Shown here: positions 23,222-36,332 of the stretch, piece after piece
Position numbering within the stretch: position 1 is the stretch's first letter
Layout of the letters: each line of letters opens with the position of its first letter
Assembly (NCBI RefSeq): GCF_037975245.1
Contig: NC_092564.1
Location: 29,441,484 to 29,505,483 of the forward strand
Direction: 5' to 3'
Source: Apostichopus japonicus
Taxonomy: Eukaryota; Echinodermata; Holothuroidea; Aspidochirotida; Stichopodidae
Length of the DNA stretch: 64,000 nt
Position numbers and translations under genes: made by a program
Notes under the pieces: model-generated
Databases searched by the model: none
Seen by the model: only the letters and a program-made list of their open reading frames with translations
What the model was told of the DNA's origin: nothing

Positions 23222-23226
23222 ATTTC

Positions 23227-24219
23227 TGTAACGCCCTTGTACCCCGGCCGAGCGGTAGCGTGGGAAATCAGGCAGCTGGAGGCCACCTGATGTCAGGGCA
23301 GGGGAAGGGGGGAGGCGAAGACTTATGCTAGCAGGGCTTGAACCAATACACAAAAAAGAGAGAAGAATATAGTTAAAGAGAACTGGGTCTCAAATCAACA
23401 ATTTAATAGCTTAATTAACTTAAAACATACACTTAACAAAAATAAGGCAGTGACTTTCTGCCGTACACAAATATAAAAGCAAACAACGTTCCGGGCAGAG
23501 ATTCAGTTTAAATAAATAACAAATACACTACATACCAGGGCGTGGGCAGCACGGCTCTTAAGAATCACGAGAGTGAATACCTGACACGTGGCGCCAACGG
23601 CAGACTAAACAAATACTGCCTAATGTGGTCCCGCCCCGATTAACTTCTGCAATACCTCCGGGGAGAGCCCTAATTTGACCCTACCTCCAGAGTCTATAAC
23701 ATGCAAAGAAGCCAACCAGGACGGGAAATTATTAGTTGTACAATACAAAAGGAATCGCGCCCGGTAGTCAGCCCTCACTCCCGGACCCGCTCTCTAAAAT
23801 AAATGAACCTTGCCTTTAAAATAATACTATACTCTAATTGCCATGCTGCTCACCGCTGGTCTCCAGTTCTCTGCCCGAACTTCAACGAAATAAATTAAGT
23901 GTCCACAAAACAAAATACATAAGAAAAACAACGTCTTAATTAAACAAGGTAAAGAGAGCAAGTGAAAGTACAATAGATAAACGGTAAACAGAACAACTCG
24001 CGTAATAAAAGAGCGAATGCCTGGAATGCTGGTGATGGCAGACGACGGGGAGAGCGAAAGAGACCTGCATAATAAAACAAAAGTAAATGGAATGGTGAAT
24101 GAATGGACAACAAATCGCAGGGTAAATTATTCAAACAAAACGGGAAAACATATTCTTAGTAGCCCTGGGCGCATTCTAAATACGGGGTACACGCATCCCG
24201 AACAACCCAGGGCGTAACA
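23227..24219 (-). repeat. 5' LTR of the Gypsy element, 993 bp
   Basis: Read on the minus strand the LTR begins TGTTACGCCC and ends GGGCGTTACA, giving a perfect 10-bp terminal inverted repeat and canonical TG...CA ends. It abuts the primer-binding site. No second LTR is in the window, so age cannot be estimated from LTR divergence. Confidence 0.9.
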
Positions 24220-27200
24220 ATAGTACAGTATTCAAATGGTAGCCTTTACTGTAGAGTTGTTAACTCTATTGTTCACTCTGATAGTTGAGTATAATTAAGT
24301 TACATAATATATGCTGCAAGACACTTGGGGCGATATTTTATGAAGGAAGTACGTTCCTTTGTAGCTACTTGTTCTGTTTGCTATATGATCTAACTGTTAA
24401 CAATGAATTATTTGACAACCTGTAGGCTTTATTTTCACACTCAAATGAGTACTTATTAATGATTACCCACATTGTTGATTATTATAGATGTGATTGAACA
24501 CACAATATCACAACCTAATTAAAAGGCTTGTATTAGTATACATCTCTCTCCAGAGGCTCCAGTTCACTGTACTTTGATCAAGGGATGTCATTTTCTTATC
24601 ATGTTTTCAGTTTTAGTACTTTTATCTTTTATGTTACTGTTTAATTATCATTCAATTATGGTGTGTATGTATGCTGTTGATAAATAAAAAGGATTCCAGC
24701 TTCCACGGAGTGGTAAAATAAATGGCTGTCCTTTGAGTTTCTTATAAAGCAAAGATTTATATCAGAGCTGTAACATTATGTAAATGTGGTTTTCTGTTTC
24801 TTAATCGATCTTGGTGTCCAATTGCACTACACATCCAACAAATGCAGATACCCCCTCCAACCATACCAAAGATAAGAATGGGGTTACACGGCCCTTGTAA
24901 TAATAATAATGAGCAGTTATTTTTACAAAGCTTAACCAAACACAAATGTGGGAGAAGCCCGCGCACAGGCGTATGGATCACAACTTACACTACGGGTGGC
25001 TTCCAATTCAACATTTTATATAAAATTTAGAAACTCATTTCAGATGGGAAAACTGTAGACTGCTCTTGGATGATAAACCCACCTTACATAGAACCTCCTG
25101 ATTGCCAAACCTCATTGCTTCAAATGCCATTGCCTGTATCCACTCGATCACAGCACCAGTGGTTCATCCTAGATGAAACCTAGCTGGCAGAGGGAGGGGG
25201 GGGGGGGCACCTAAGATACAGTTACAGCAACTGAAGTAGATATAACTTTTGATTCTATTAAAATTTAGCAAACCTCTCCTTTACCCAACCTCTACTTCAA
25301 GACATGCATAAGGAACAGATGCTCTAGAACTCTGCACAAAAAGGTAAGACTGTACTTTGAAGAACAAAACCTCTACATGGATCAGAGAAACAGTGAATTT
25401 CATTTAATACCTTCATTTATATTGGGGAATGGGTTAAAAATTCAGACAGTTTATCTAAAAAATCTCAAATGTGACATTTTATCACAAAATTCAAGCAGTT
25501 TTTGCCAAAATTTGTTGTATCTGAGAATGTTCATGCAGCTAGCTAAACAATTTTAGGTTGACATTTTTATGTCAAGATTCGCCCCAAGAGTCCGGCCCCC
25601 TCAAAAAGTGTAAATTATTATCTTTAGAATGTCTGTCCCATGGATACGCCAGACCTACACCCTCGCCCCCCCCCCCCCGGGTTGATCATGACAGTACGCC
25701 TACTGTCCCGCCTAGGCCTAATGCCAGACCAACCCATTCGAGTAATGATATATTGGTCATTAAAACAACTTTTGTGACGAGATTCGCAGCGAACTCAATA
25801 AATTATCTTGACCATGCAACATGTTTAATGACCTTAGGCCTATGTTATGAGAACATTTGAATTGTTTCGTTGTAAATGTAATGATCTCAAATGGATATGC
25901 ATCTAGCATGTCATTGCTAGTTTATTTTTTTTCAATTAATACGTTGATATATTATGCGGTGTTTGTCCCACATGGCTTGCCATAGACGCACACGGTCGTG
26001 GTCAAAGGTTAAGCAACGGAGCGCGAATTATGATCTGTATATAAAGCTCACGAAAGGTTACACGAGCAGTACGTGCAGTTCGCTTCCTGGCAGCCGTTGG
26101 CTAACAATTCATACGTAATTGTAATTTGTAGCCTATTCTGTATGGGGGGGGGGGGGGGTAACTGCCAAAGAATGTGAATGGCAGATATATTCGCCAGCTC
26201 GAAGGTTGTGTATTAGTTTTATGGAGCAAGTTAGTACTTCACATTGTTTGAGTCAGCGAGCGTGAGAAATTACGCTAGCCTATCATATAATAGTATAGCT
26301 TAGGCCTAACGATAGGCTAGCTCACGTAGGCACTGGCGTCTATACTAGTTGGAATGCTAATCTAGGCCTAATATGATTATTCACTAGACAATTAACGTAA
26401 GTAAAGTAGGTCACTTTATATCTTCCGACAAAATACTAGACCTAGCTGGTTGGGCCTAATTACTTTCTGGTTAAGGCTAGTACAGTTAGGCTAGGCCTAA
26501 CTTAATTAGCCTAGGCCTAAATGTCTTTAAATTCCTACCAGAGTAGCCTACCATAGCCTAGGCTATGCCATCTAGCACTTAACAATAACAGTAACACATC
26601 CACAAGAAACTAACTCGCAGCCGGACAAATTAGCTTAGGATGAAAGCTCTCTTTCCTTTTTTTTTTTCCATCATGACAGGCAAGTCTGTTGGTTTCTTCT
26701 CCAACTTCCAAGAATAAAAACAATAGTTTCCTCCCTGAAATTATATTTAGGGGTTGAAACCAATGTTTTTCAGGTCAGGAAAGAAAGACGGCTTGGCTGT
26801 GGAAAGAATTAATTTAGGTAGTGAAGCAACTGCATGTAGTAAATGTGTCTTGTGATTTAGGAGAGTTTGGTGAAAGAAAGGAACATATTTCAAGAGACAC
26901 TTGTACCTGTAGTAATTGAAGAAACTGGTAAATAGGAAAACAAGGAGAGGAACCAAGGAGGGCATACCTATAGGCTAAATTTTCTATGTTATTTCATTCC
27001 CACAATGAATGCCATTACAAGCAAACGACCCATTACCACTATGAATTCCACGCATGTATATTACCCCATGTTCGCATACAATCCTATGCAAACAATCCGG
27101 CCTATTCACAAACACTTTTTTATCTTCCAATCACTGAACAGTTACACAAGGAAGATACCTGGTCACATTTTCTATTTTCATACTATCACAACTTTCTTAA

Positions 27201-29146
27201 GCTTACTCTACAAGAATATGCAGTCAGAGCCTACAGAACAGCAGTCTCCTCCCTTGAAAATAGTATGTTAGTTTCCTTAACCGTGTTATTTTTCACCCTT
27301 AACTTTACCTTTCTCCCTTTAAATCTTTTCTTACAGTTATTCCACTTACAACATCTATTCTTTCCACATAGCCTAGCCAATATGCCTCCCATGAAAAACC
27401 TTAGTTAACTCCCCTGAAAATGTTAATGTAAGTTGTTCAACTTTTAAGTGGGAGGAAAATAACGTTGTTAGGGGAGGGAACAGATGGCCCCAGGCTAGGC
27501 CTACCACCAAATGAAAATGGGAAACCTAGGCTAGCCTACCAAAGCGAAGGCTAGATAGAGATGAGGACTAACTAGCCTATCCTAGGCTTCTTATACAAGC
27601 AACAGTACTTTGTAAAATGAAATTCTCAAGCAATTAGGCCTAGCTCTGTGGTCTAATTGATGTTAGTGATGGTTCAAGTATGGAGAAAACTCTCCATGAA
27701 AGCTGATGTTACCTAGCATAGGCAACTAAATTGATATACATGTATTAATTTGATCAACTAGCATAATTTTGACCTGAAGCTAGGCTTAACAGTATTGGTC
27801 CAACTCTTGGCATATCTTTATCAGATCATAGCCTTCTTTGATGCCTAAGGCATGATTTTATGGTCTGCAGAACTGTTTCACTGAAACTTTGATTATTATT
27901 AAACCGAATTCAAACTTTGCTAAGTCGACCTCTCATTGTTGAGTAATTGTCTTTGATTTGGTTTTCAATTTGAAAACATTGATTGAAAGCTGTGAGGAAC
28001 ACAACTCATGGTAAACACATATTAAGAGTATTGAGAGATAAGTACAATATATAGTATCTCTGTCCTTGTTGATATAGAATATTATTACACAGGTGCTAGA
28101 AGTCATGGAAGCACATGATGGTTTACCATGAATATACTAATATGTTGTTGGTACTTGTGTGTTGGCTGAAAAGCCAGTTTTCATCTTTGCTAAGTGTACT
28201 TGTTGTAGCTTAAGTGTCGGTCCTTATTTCACTTGTCAAGTTTCTCGTTTCAAGAATGATGTTTATTTCAGACATTTTTCAATTTTCCAGTTCCTCATGA
28301 ATGTGCTTGCTAAGTTTGTTTAAACTAGTACATGCTCTCCAAATTGTTTGACTGATGAAATGTTCTCAAATTGTGTTGAATTCATTCCTTTCAAACAGCT
28401 TGACCATTATAGTGAACAATATACATCAAAGGAAGTTTTGGCATTTTACGAAGTACTCCATAGGTTTGATAGCAATGTCTAGTAAGGTTCATTAAAGAGT
28501 CATATTGCAAGTATTAAAAATAAACAGGCACTTAGTAACAAATAGAGGTACAGTTTATTCATGTTTGTAAACATTCATCAAAAAGGTATCTGCATATGCA
28601 AACAGAAAGATGATCTTATGTAAAACTACTTTAAAAAAAATACTTAAATTTATGTCACACCAAAGGTATATATATACTGTACATATTGCTTTGATATTTG
28701 TCTTTACAGCATTGCATTGGCCACACTGATTCACAAGGAGACTCCATGAACTGTGACTGTAACATCCTGCTGGAGGTCTGAGACATTGAAGATTCTGTAA
28801 TGCTTCCATTTGGGTATGCAGTTTACTATAGTAACACAGAAATATTTAAGCTCTGGTATTTGTTTCGTTTATTTCTGCCATTAAACCACAATCATATACA
28901 TTTGTTTATATATTGTTATATCAATGAGGCAGCAGTCAGGGTTGTTTAGGTAGTCAGGGGGAGGGAAGGGAGGGAGTGTATAAAAATGAGTCTAGTTGCA
29001 ATGTCTATCTGCTTTCCAATATATGAAATCTTCTTATCTTTTACAATACTGTCTCAGGTGAAAGAAGAAGATGAAGAAAATTGAAGGAAAATTGTGAGTC
29101 TTGGATGTCTGTAATGAAGCTGGATCAGGTTTAGAACAAGTGGTTG
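24220..29146. other. Long stretch without a supported gene; TAGGCCTA-rich segment
   Basis: I find no exon I can defend. From about 25690 to 27650, GGCCTA / TAGGCC / CTAGGC motifs are strongly enriched, often as AGGCCTAGGCCT-like runs. A consensus TATA box (TATATAAAG, 26037-26045) lies upstream of a plausible start region near 26070, but no ORF follows. Poly-C/G runs occur at 25194, 25668 and 26145. A short cysteine-rich frame after a good acceptor at 28708 stops after 23 codons. Confidence 0.45.
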
Positions 29147-29345
29147 AAAGATCATAAACTCCACCAAATACGAGAAGATCCTTCAAGCCTGTCCTCTACA
29201 GAGAGATCTGGAAGTGTTATCTGGAGGTGATTTAATAGAAATTGGAGAAAAAGTAAGATTCAAGGAAAACATCAGTGTGAGCCAGTATCATGAACATCAG
29301 TCTTGTCCTCTCAACAGTTGATTGTTGTCAAGATCATTTCTAAAT
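29147..29345 (+). pseudogene. ABCC transporter exon fragment, copy 1
   Basis: This copy matches 30515-30690 closely but lacks the first third. It encodes [14 protein letters not shown] and IGEK in frame with the NBD1 segment of MRP/ABCC transporters, and carries the same degenerate tail ([14 protein letters not shown]). It has no flanking splice donor. Confidence 0.7.
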
Positions 29346-30230
29346 GTAAGAGACACGGTGCCTTAGCCTGTTGGAACCAGTCGGTATTTGGTGTGGTCTG
29401 TTTTTGTGCTAAATGTACGAGACACGGTGCCTTAGCCTATTGAAAATAGTCGGTAATTGGTGTGGTGTGTTTTTGTGCTAATTGAATGAGACACGGTGCC
29501 TTAGGCTGTTGGAATTATTTGGTGTGGTCAGTTTTTGTGCTAAAGGTACGAGACACGGTGCCTTAGCCTGTTGGAACCAGTTGGTATTTGGTGTGGTCAG
29601 TTTTTGTGCTAAAGGTACGAGACACGGTGCCTTAGCCTGTTGGAACCAGTGGGTATTTGGTGTGTTCTTGTTTTTGTGCTAAATGTATGAGACATGGTGC
29701 CTTAGCCAGTTGGAACCAGTTGGTATTTGATGTTGTTTTTTGTGTGCTAAACTACTATTCTTACAGAAAGGCTGAACAAGTTCCATGATATAGTTTGAAC
29801 AGAGTGACACATTCCACTCATTCCAAGCAACCATGACAACATCAAAATGAACCTAATTGGTTTCTTAGTTTATTGGCATGAGATGTAGTCTGTTTTTGTG
29901 CTAAATTATTGAGACATGGTGCCTTAGTTTATTGGTATTAGTTTTTAATTAGAAATGTAGGAGACATTTTTGTGCTAAATGTATAAGACCTCAGCCTTAG
30001 CCTATTGGAACCAGTCAGTAATTGGTGTGGTGTGTTTGTATTAAATTGATAAGTTCTGCCTTAGTTTATTGATATGAGTTGCTAATTAGTGTGGTCTGTT
30101 TTGTGCTAAATTAATGAAACCTGTTGCCTTAGTTTGTTGGAATGAATTTGTAATAAGTATTTTTGTTGTCTAAAATTAATAAGACATTGTACCTAGTTTG
30201 ATGGAACGAGTTGGTATTTAGTGAGGTCTT
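29346..30230. repeat. Minisatellite array 1 (about 60-70 bp units)
   Basis: There are more than ten degenerate copies of a unit containing GAGACACGGTGCCTTAGCCT, GTTGGAACCAGT and TTTGGTGTGGTCTG. Units are most alike at 29346-29720 and decay to the right. Confidence 0.85.
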
Positions 30231-30402
30231 TTTTGAGAGTTGTTCAAACCAGTGTCCAATAACTTTGATCTGACCATAAAATTTCATTTCTTTCACAAAT
30301 TGCCCCTCTAGAAGAGTATACATGTTTTGTCTCACGGCTGACAGTTTGGTTGTTAACAGGGTTTGACTTTTTTACTTTTGCTGTTACTTTGAAGAAAAAT
30401 GA

Positions 30403-30687
<285 letters not shown>

Positions 30688-30693
30688 AGATCA

Positions 30694-31110
30694 GTGCTAA
30701 ATGTTCGAGACATGGTGCCTTAGCCTGTTGGAACCAGTCGGTACTTTGGTGTGGTCTGTTTCGTGATAAATTAAAGAGACATTGTGCCTTAGTTTGGTGG
30801 AATGAGTAGCTAATTAGTGTGGTCTATTTGCGCTAAATTGAAGAGGAGTACTGTGATAATTTGTTGGTAGTTAGTGTGGTGTGTTTGTATTAAATTTATA
30901 AGTTTTGCCTTAGTTTATTGATATGATTTGCTAACTAGTGTGGTCTGTTTTGTGCTAAATTAATGAGACCCGGTGCCTTAGTTTGTTGGAATCATTTTGT
31001 AATTAATAATTTGGTTGTCTTAAATTGATGATTGTTGCCTTAGATTGTTGGAAAGAGTTGCCAATTAGTGTGGTCTGGGTTGTGGTAAATTAAAAAGACA
31101 GTTGATTGTT
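30694..31110. repeat. Minisatellite array 2, same unit as array 1
   Basis: The same GAGACATGGTGCCTTAGCCT unit follows exon copy 2, so exon and array were duplicated together. A third, very short exon start (GSVDYIDQQL, compare [10 protein letters not shown]) appears at 31387-31416 after the same upstream sequence. Confidence 0.8.
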
Positions 31111-32239
31111 GTCAAGATCAGAAAACTCAAAGATGACTCAAGAAAACTCATTTGAAGGGAAAATACCAGCTAAGCTGGAAAGCTGCAATATACAGTCAAG
31201 GTTAGTCATAAGAAAGAAAGGTTCATAAAAATACATATTTAATTATGTTTCCACCAGTAAAGTTTCAATCACAGTCTAAACTTTGTTGGAATTAGTTGCT
31301 AATTAGTTTTTTATGTTTTGTGCTAAATGTACGAGACTTACTTTGAAGAAAACTGGCTATTTCTTGTGCATTCCTCTCCTTTCCTTAGGGTTCTGTGGAC
31401 TATATTGATCAACAGTTAGCTTTTTGACATAGCGCCACCCCATAATCCTTCACTCTATGACTTACCCGCCATTTACAAAACGTACGCCTCCTTGGATACC
31501 AACACAACGCCGCAGAGTACACTTTCGATTCATAGTGTGTCTCTTCAAAAGGAGTTCCTATTCTTTCCGTCCGCCGTCTTAGGCTGGAGACTAATTCTTT
31601 CTAGTAAGTAAAGTTTATGATCAATTTCATTGTATAAAAGCCATTTAAAACCCGTAGGGAGGGGCTGTTTTGCCAATATGACAACCCCTTACCCACCTAT
31701 AACCGCCCCCTTAGTCGAAAACCTGAACCTCTCTGATTTTGACATAGACATTAATGACTGGATCCCTGTACAAAAATAGCAGAAAAAGACAACGTCCAAT
31801 ATACGTTGAAATAAACCCATCTCCAAACTCCAAACCAACCACCAAAAAGTCCGCTCAAACAATCATTGTATCAGGAATCTTACCAGAACTATCAAAAAAC
31901 CCAATAAACACTTGCTAAACTAATCAATGAAGAAAAACCAAATGCCATGATCTCAAATATAAACCGTCTTCGTAGTAACGACATCCTAATCACCCCCATG
32001 ACCCTAAAACTGCAAATATCCTCCTGAAACCATGGAATCAAAAGACTTAACAAGGCAACCCCAAACCAAGAATCCCAAAAAAAGTATGACAAAGAAACTT
32101 CTCCGTAGTAGCCTGTGGCATAAACCCTGAAATTCAAATCAAAGATATTGAACAAGAACTCAAAGACCAAGAATACACCCCAGTACAAGCTAAAAGACTC
32201 ATTAGTCATGCCACAAACAATACAGCTTGGAAAGTAAAA

Positions 32240-32836
32240 ATGACGTTTGAAGAACAAGAGCCTCAACAATCCCTAATCAAACAAGGTTTCTACTTAGGAT
32301 ACTCTAAACACAAAACAGAAGAATACCACGAACCCCCCCAAATCACTCAATGTTTCAAATGTCAACTCTTTGGACACACCCCCCATACTTGCAAAAATCA
32401 AACCAGATGTCTCAGATGTGGCAAAAACCACAGAGTTAAAGACTGTCCCAAACCAAAAGAAAACCCAAAATGTGCCAATTGCTCAGGGACTCATGTCGCC
32501 CTTTACAAAGGATGCCCAAAATTTAAAGAAGCTAAAACTGAAGCTAATAACAAACAACAAGAACAAAGAACCTACGCGAATGTAACCAATTTTACCCCGA
32601 AAATTGAAATAACGAATAAAATCGTCACTGAAAAAAAACTTAATATCGCAACCTTTGTAATTGAATTAGTACAATACACCTTCCAAACAGCCAACATTAA
32701 TATTAAATCTGACGACCTTGCCAGTTACGCCACCGTGTTAGCACTAAAACACCTAAACTTAAATATCCCAAGAACTGTAATTATGGAACGTCTCCACCAT
32801 CCTTCAATATTTAGCCCTCCTCAATCACCTACATGA
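32240..32836 (+). pseudogene. Jockey-like ORF1 (gag) C-terminal part
   Basis: This is the longest clean frame of ORF1. It contains three knuckles: CFKCQLFGHTPHTC, CLRCGKNHRVKDC and CANCSGTHVALYKGCP, the array typical of Jockey-clade ORF1 proteins that bind element RNA. Upstream ORF1 sequence (31678-32240) is interrupted by several stops. Confidence 0.82.
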
Positions 32837-32839
32837 CAA

Positions 32840-35599
32840 GCACACTCCCTCCTTCGGTCAAGTTCCTCCACCTAAATATCAACAGTATCCTTCCAAAATT
32901 AAGCCTCCTACTTAGTATATTCGCCAACCACTCCCCGGATATCATTTCTTTAAACTAAACTAAATACAAATTCCCACCTTAGCATCCCTGGTTACCAAAC
33001 TTTCAGACACGATATCTCTCGATATATGGTTTGAGTACTTATTGCTGAAAAAAACAACCTCAAAGCCACCCTCCTCCCAAACAAACCCAAACAATTGAAA
33101 TTGTACTCGAAAGAGACAATAAACCTCTCCACATTATTAGCTATTATAGTCCCCAAATGAGCCCATATCCACAATCAAAAACAGTTCTAATAAAAATACA
33201 ATACTACTAGGAGATTTAAATGCCCACCACATCATTTTTGGTAGCACCAAAATATCTGAAAAAGGCATATCCCTCTTAGAAATATGTGATAAACACAACT
33301 TAACAATAATTAACCAAAATACCAAAACTAGGATAAACCCAATAAACAATAATACTGAACTACTTGACTACGCCATAACCTCAAACCACCTTGCAACTAA
33401 AACTCATTCGATTCAAATCCTAGAAGATGACCTAATCAGTGACCATTTTCCACTCCTTTTTGAGCTAGACATAAACCTCAGTCGCATCCAAAATAACGAA
33501 TTAACGTATAATTACAATAAAGCAGACTGGACATCATTTAAAAAGGGATCATAACAAACAACACTATTGCCAATTACCACAACAACAAGCTAAATTACAT
33601 CGGCATATATTGTGACAGCATTGCCCAACATATCTTTAATACCTTCAAAAAACACTGCCCCTTAAAAACAAAACAGAAATCCAAAACTAAATAGGAATAT
33701 TCTTACACTAAATAAATCAGACGTCGACTACATAGAACCTATATGATCTCCCCAGATCCAACTCTAAAAACCTAAATTAACCAACTTGAAAAACAAATAA
33801 ATAGACAAATATCGGCGGTCGACCAAAACCGAGTCCAAAACAAATGCGATTCAATCATTAATGACAAAAACCCAAAACACTTTTGGAAAAATTAAAGAAA
33901 TATCGAAAACCCATTACAACCCAAACACAGGTAATACAGACGAATGCCTTAGAGATAAAGTAGGTAACCTCATCACAAAAACTTAAGACCAAATAAAGCT
34001 TAGTGAATCATACTTGAAAACTATATTCAATATCTTAGATGGCCCTCCATACGATAACAGATTCCAACACAAAATAAACCGTACAATTATCTGTAATGCA
34101 ACCAGCTTTATCCCCAACTTCTAAGGATGTCTCAACAAAAACATCCCTCTACTCAAAGAAATAGATATAAATGATTGGTATAGTGCCACTGAATATGCAA
34201 AAATGCCTCCTCCCCTGGTCTTGACAACATAAATGACCTAATGCTAAAAGATTCCCCTCCGTGGGCCTCCGATATTCATTAACTCTCATATTTTCCCATT
34301 ATTTAACAAACTCCTTAGACTGGGTCATTTCCCAACCCTGTGGACATCCGCCAAAATGATTTTAATACCGAAACTAAGTAAAGACACACCAAAATTCAAA
34401 ACTATCAACCAATTAGTCTCCTACCAGCCTTAGGTAAGATTTTCGAAAGAATTATAGATAACCGCACCAGAAACCACCTTGAGCAAATTAATCACTTTGC
34501 CCGTATCAATCAGGCTAATTCCGGGCACACAAATCTACAATAAACCAAACTTTCCACCTTTCCAAAGAAATTCGCATCGGCTTCATAAAAAAAACATGAT
34601 ACCACTGCCCTCTTCCTTGATGCCAAAAAGGAGTTCGACAAAACTTGGCACAACGGCATAAGAATTTAACTACTTAACTTTAATCTCCCCTCCAATTACA
34701 CCAGACTTCTTTCCTCTTTCCTTAGTGAGCGCAATGCCAAAATATGCTACAAAAACCAACAATCAAAACCTTTTCCACTTGGTGCAGGGACTCCACAGGG
34801 CGCTGTTTTCAGCCCCCTCCCCTGCACCCTATATGTTAATGATTTGAACATCCCCCCTCTATCTAAATGCAGCTATAGTCAGTACACTGACGACATAGCC
34901 ATTTGGAGCACCAGTAAAAATATCTATATGACGGAACTAAATATTAAAAGAGCAATTACACATCTCGAAAAGTGGTGCTCGATGTGGAGAACAAAAATAT
35001 ATCCCTCAATATCTAACCTAGCCAATTTCTCCATAATAAACTCAAAATACCATAACCATATTGCCAAAATGAATCTTTTCAACACCTCAATCACTGCTAC
35101 TCCTAATGCAACCTTCCTTGGTACCACTTTCGATTGCAAATTATCGTTTAATCTACTTTGTAACAGAACTGCAGGACGCTGCTGGTTCCAACTTAAATCC
35201 ATTCAAATCCTCTCACACAAATATAACTTTCCTCCGAAAACCATTATCCAAATCTATAAATCCAAAGTAAAAATGATTCTCAGTTACGGGAGCATCTCCC
35301 TGCTTACCATCTCTAATCCCAATAAACAAATTTTAAACAGAATCCACACCACAGCTTATCGACTCGCACTCAAAATCCCTACCTATATTGCTACTTTGTA
35401 CGTTCTCCGTGCAGGAAACACAAAATCTACTTTCACCCGACTTGAAGAATTCAACACCAAGTTATACAAAAACAACCTCGAGAACGACCCTTTGATTGAA
35501 GACCTCCCCCTGAAATACAAAGTCGCAACAACTCACTACCCCAAAACCAAACCCTTTCTGTATTCACAATTGTTACTACTTAAAGTCTCATTCCATTAA
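32840..35599 (+). pseudogene. Jockey-like ORF2 (endonuclease-RT) remnant
   Basis: Endonuclease sequence (FLHLNINSILPKL) starts near 32866 and is full of stops. RT motifs appear in fragments: NYRPISLL-like sequence at about 34400, a premature stop in the palm, GAGTPQGAVFSPLPCTLYVN at about 34780-34840, then YTDDIAIW with the catalytic DD at about 34887. A clean 251-codon frame runs from 34844 to 35599 through the thumb and C-terminal region. Confidence 0.82.
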
Positions 35600-36259
35600 A
35601 AAAATCCTTTCCTAAATGGTTCTAGGCCCAAGTATACTTATATATACAGATTATATTGTTACCAAACAATAGAAACCACAACCACTCCCTACCCAAACAA
35701 TAGAAACCACTCCGTCTCCACAATTCTCAGTACTTAAAAAATTCCTCTCCTTTAGAAATCCCTCCCTAAGTGACTCTTTGACTCTGATTTCGGGTATGAT
35801 TATGGCTATCCTGTCCAATATAAATATATAAGACTTCATTTACCAGCAATTCCCTGACTGAACATAGACAACCTTTCCAAGAAAAAAAAAAAAAAATGTC
35901 TATTCTATAAAAACAAACTTATTATCCCCCGTAGGACCTCTCGCCAGGTCGACCAGGGGTTAAACTCCTTTTGATTTGATATCAACAACAACAAAGACAA
36001 AACTTTTACTCAAATTAAAAAAAAAAGGTAACTAATTTCATTTATTTCATTTCATTTATTGATTTTTGTTCTATTTTAACATCAGTATGACATAAGTATG
36101 ACATATGACATAGAAGGAGATAAGAAACAAAACTTGTGAAAGGAAGTGTATTAAAAAACCCTATAGGGCTTGTCGGGTAGTGACACTCCCTAAAAACTCC
36201 CTAAACTCTAAACTCCCTAAAGACATCATGATTAGATTTTGGTTTCATTTAATCAATAG

Positions 36260-36332
36260 GTAGAGGAATTGGACACTCTTGCGCAAGATATCAACGACTT
36301 GAAGTACTCTGCTCAGGCGGCCTCCATTCTAG
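36260..36332 (+). CDS. SRP68: SRP68 penultimate exon
   Basis: SRP68 is the large protein of the signal recognition particle, which pairs with SRP72 on 7SL RNA to target nascent secretory proteins to the ER. The exon (acceptor aatcaatag, donor CTAG/GTATGT) reads VEELDTLAQDINDLKYSAQA and then ASIL, collinear with the vertebrate LITQVRSEKCSLQAAAIL segment. It joins in phase to the next exon to give ILDSNEP (vertebrate ILDAND). Confidence 0.85.

Larger units (their letters stand above)
19262..24219 (-). mobile_element. Ty3/Gypsy LTR retrotransposon, 3'-truncated
   Basis: Minus-strand order is 5' LTR (24219-23227), primer-binding site, gag with zinc knuckle, protease, reverse transcriptase, RNase H and the start of the connection to integrase. 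Sequence similar to the post-RNase H linker (GYQLKDSNIGPVL) fades by about 19262. No integrase and no second LTR are present, so the element is truncated at its 3' side and cannot move by itself. A hAT MITE is inserted in gag. Several stops and frameshifts are present. Confidence 0.93.
31640..36028 (+). mobile_element. Jockey-like LINE, copy 1, decayed
   Basis: A gag-like ORF1 with three zinc knuckles is followed by a broken endonuclease-RT ORF2, a 3' region, and an A-rich end near 36018-36028. It sits in the SRP68 intron, oriented like the gene. Many stops are present. Segments are closely similar to 42345-44560 (copy 2). The 5' boundary is uncertain; 31417-31640 may be its untranslated leader. 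Confidence 0.85.

Noticed and set aside
25973-25990. GGCTTGCCATA identical to the end of the foldback element
   Set aside because: Only 11 bases match and no inverted partner or arrays are nearby.
26747-26965. Minus-strand signal-peptide-like frame (MPSLVPLLVFLFTSFF)
   Set aside because: It has a possible donor but no phase-matched partner exon, and AT-rich DNA often gives such frames by chance.
34479-34661. Independent genes within 31.6-36 kb
   Set aside because: All frames there fall inside the Jockey-like element or are shadows of it.
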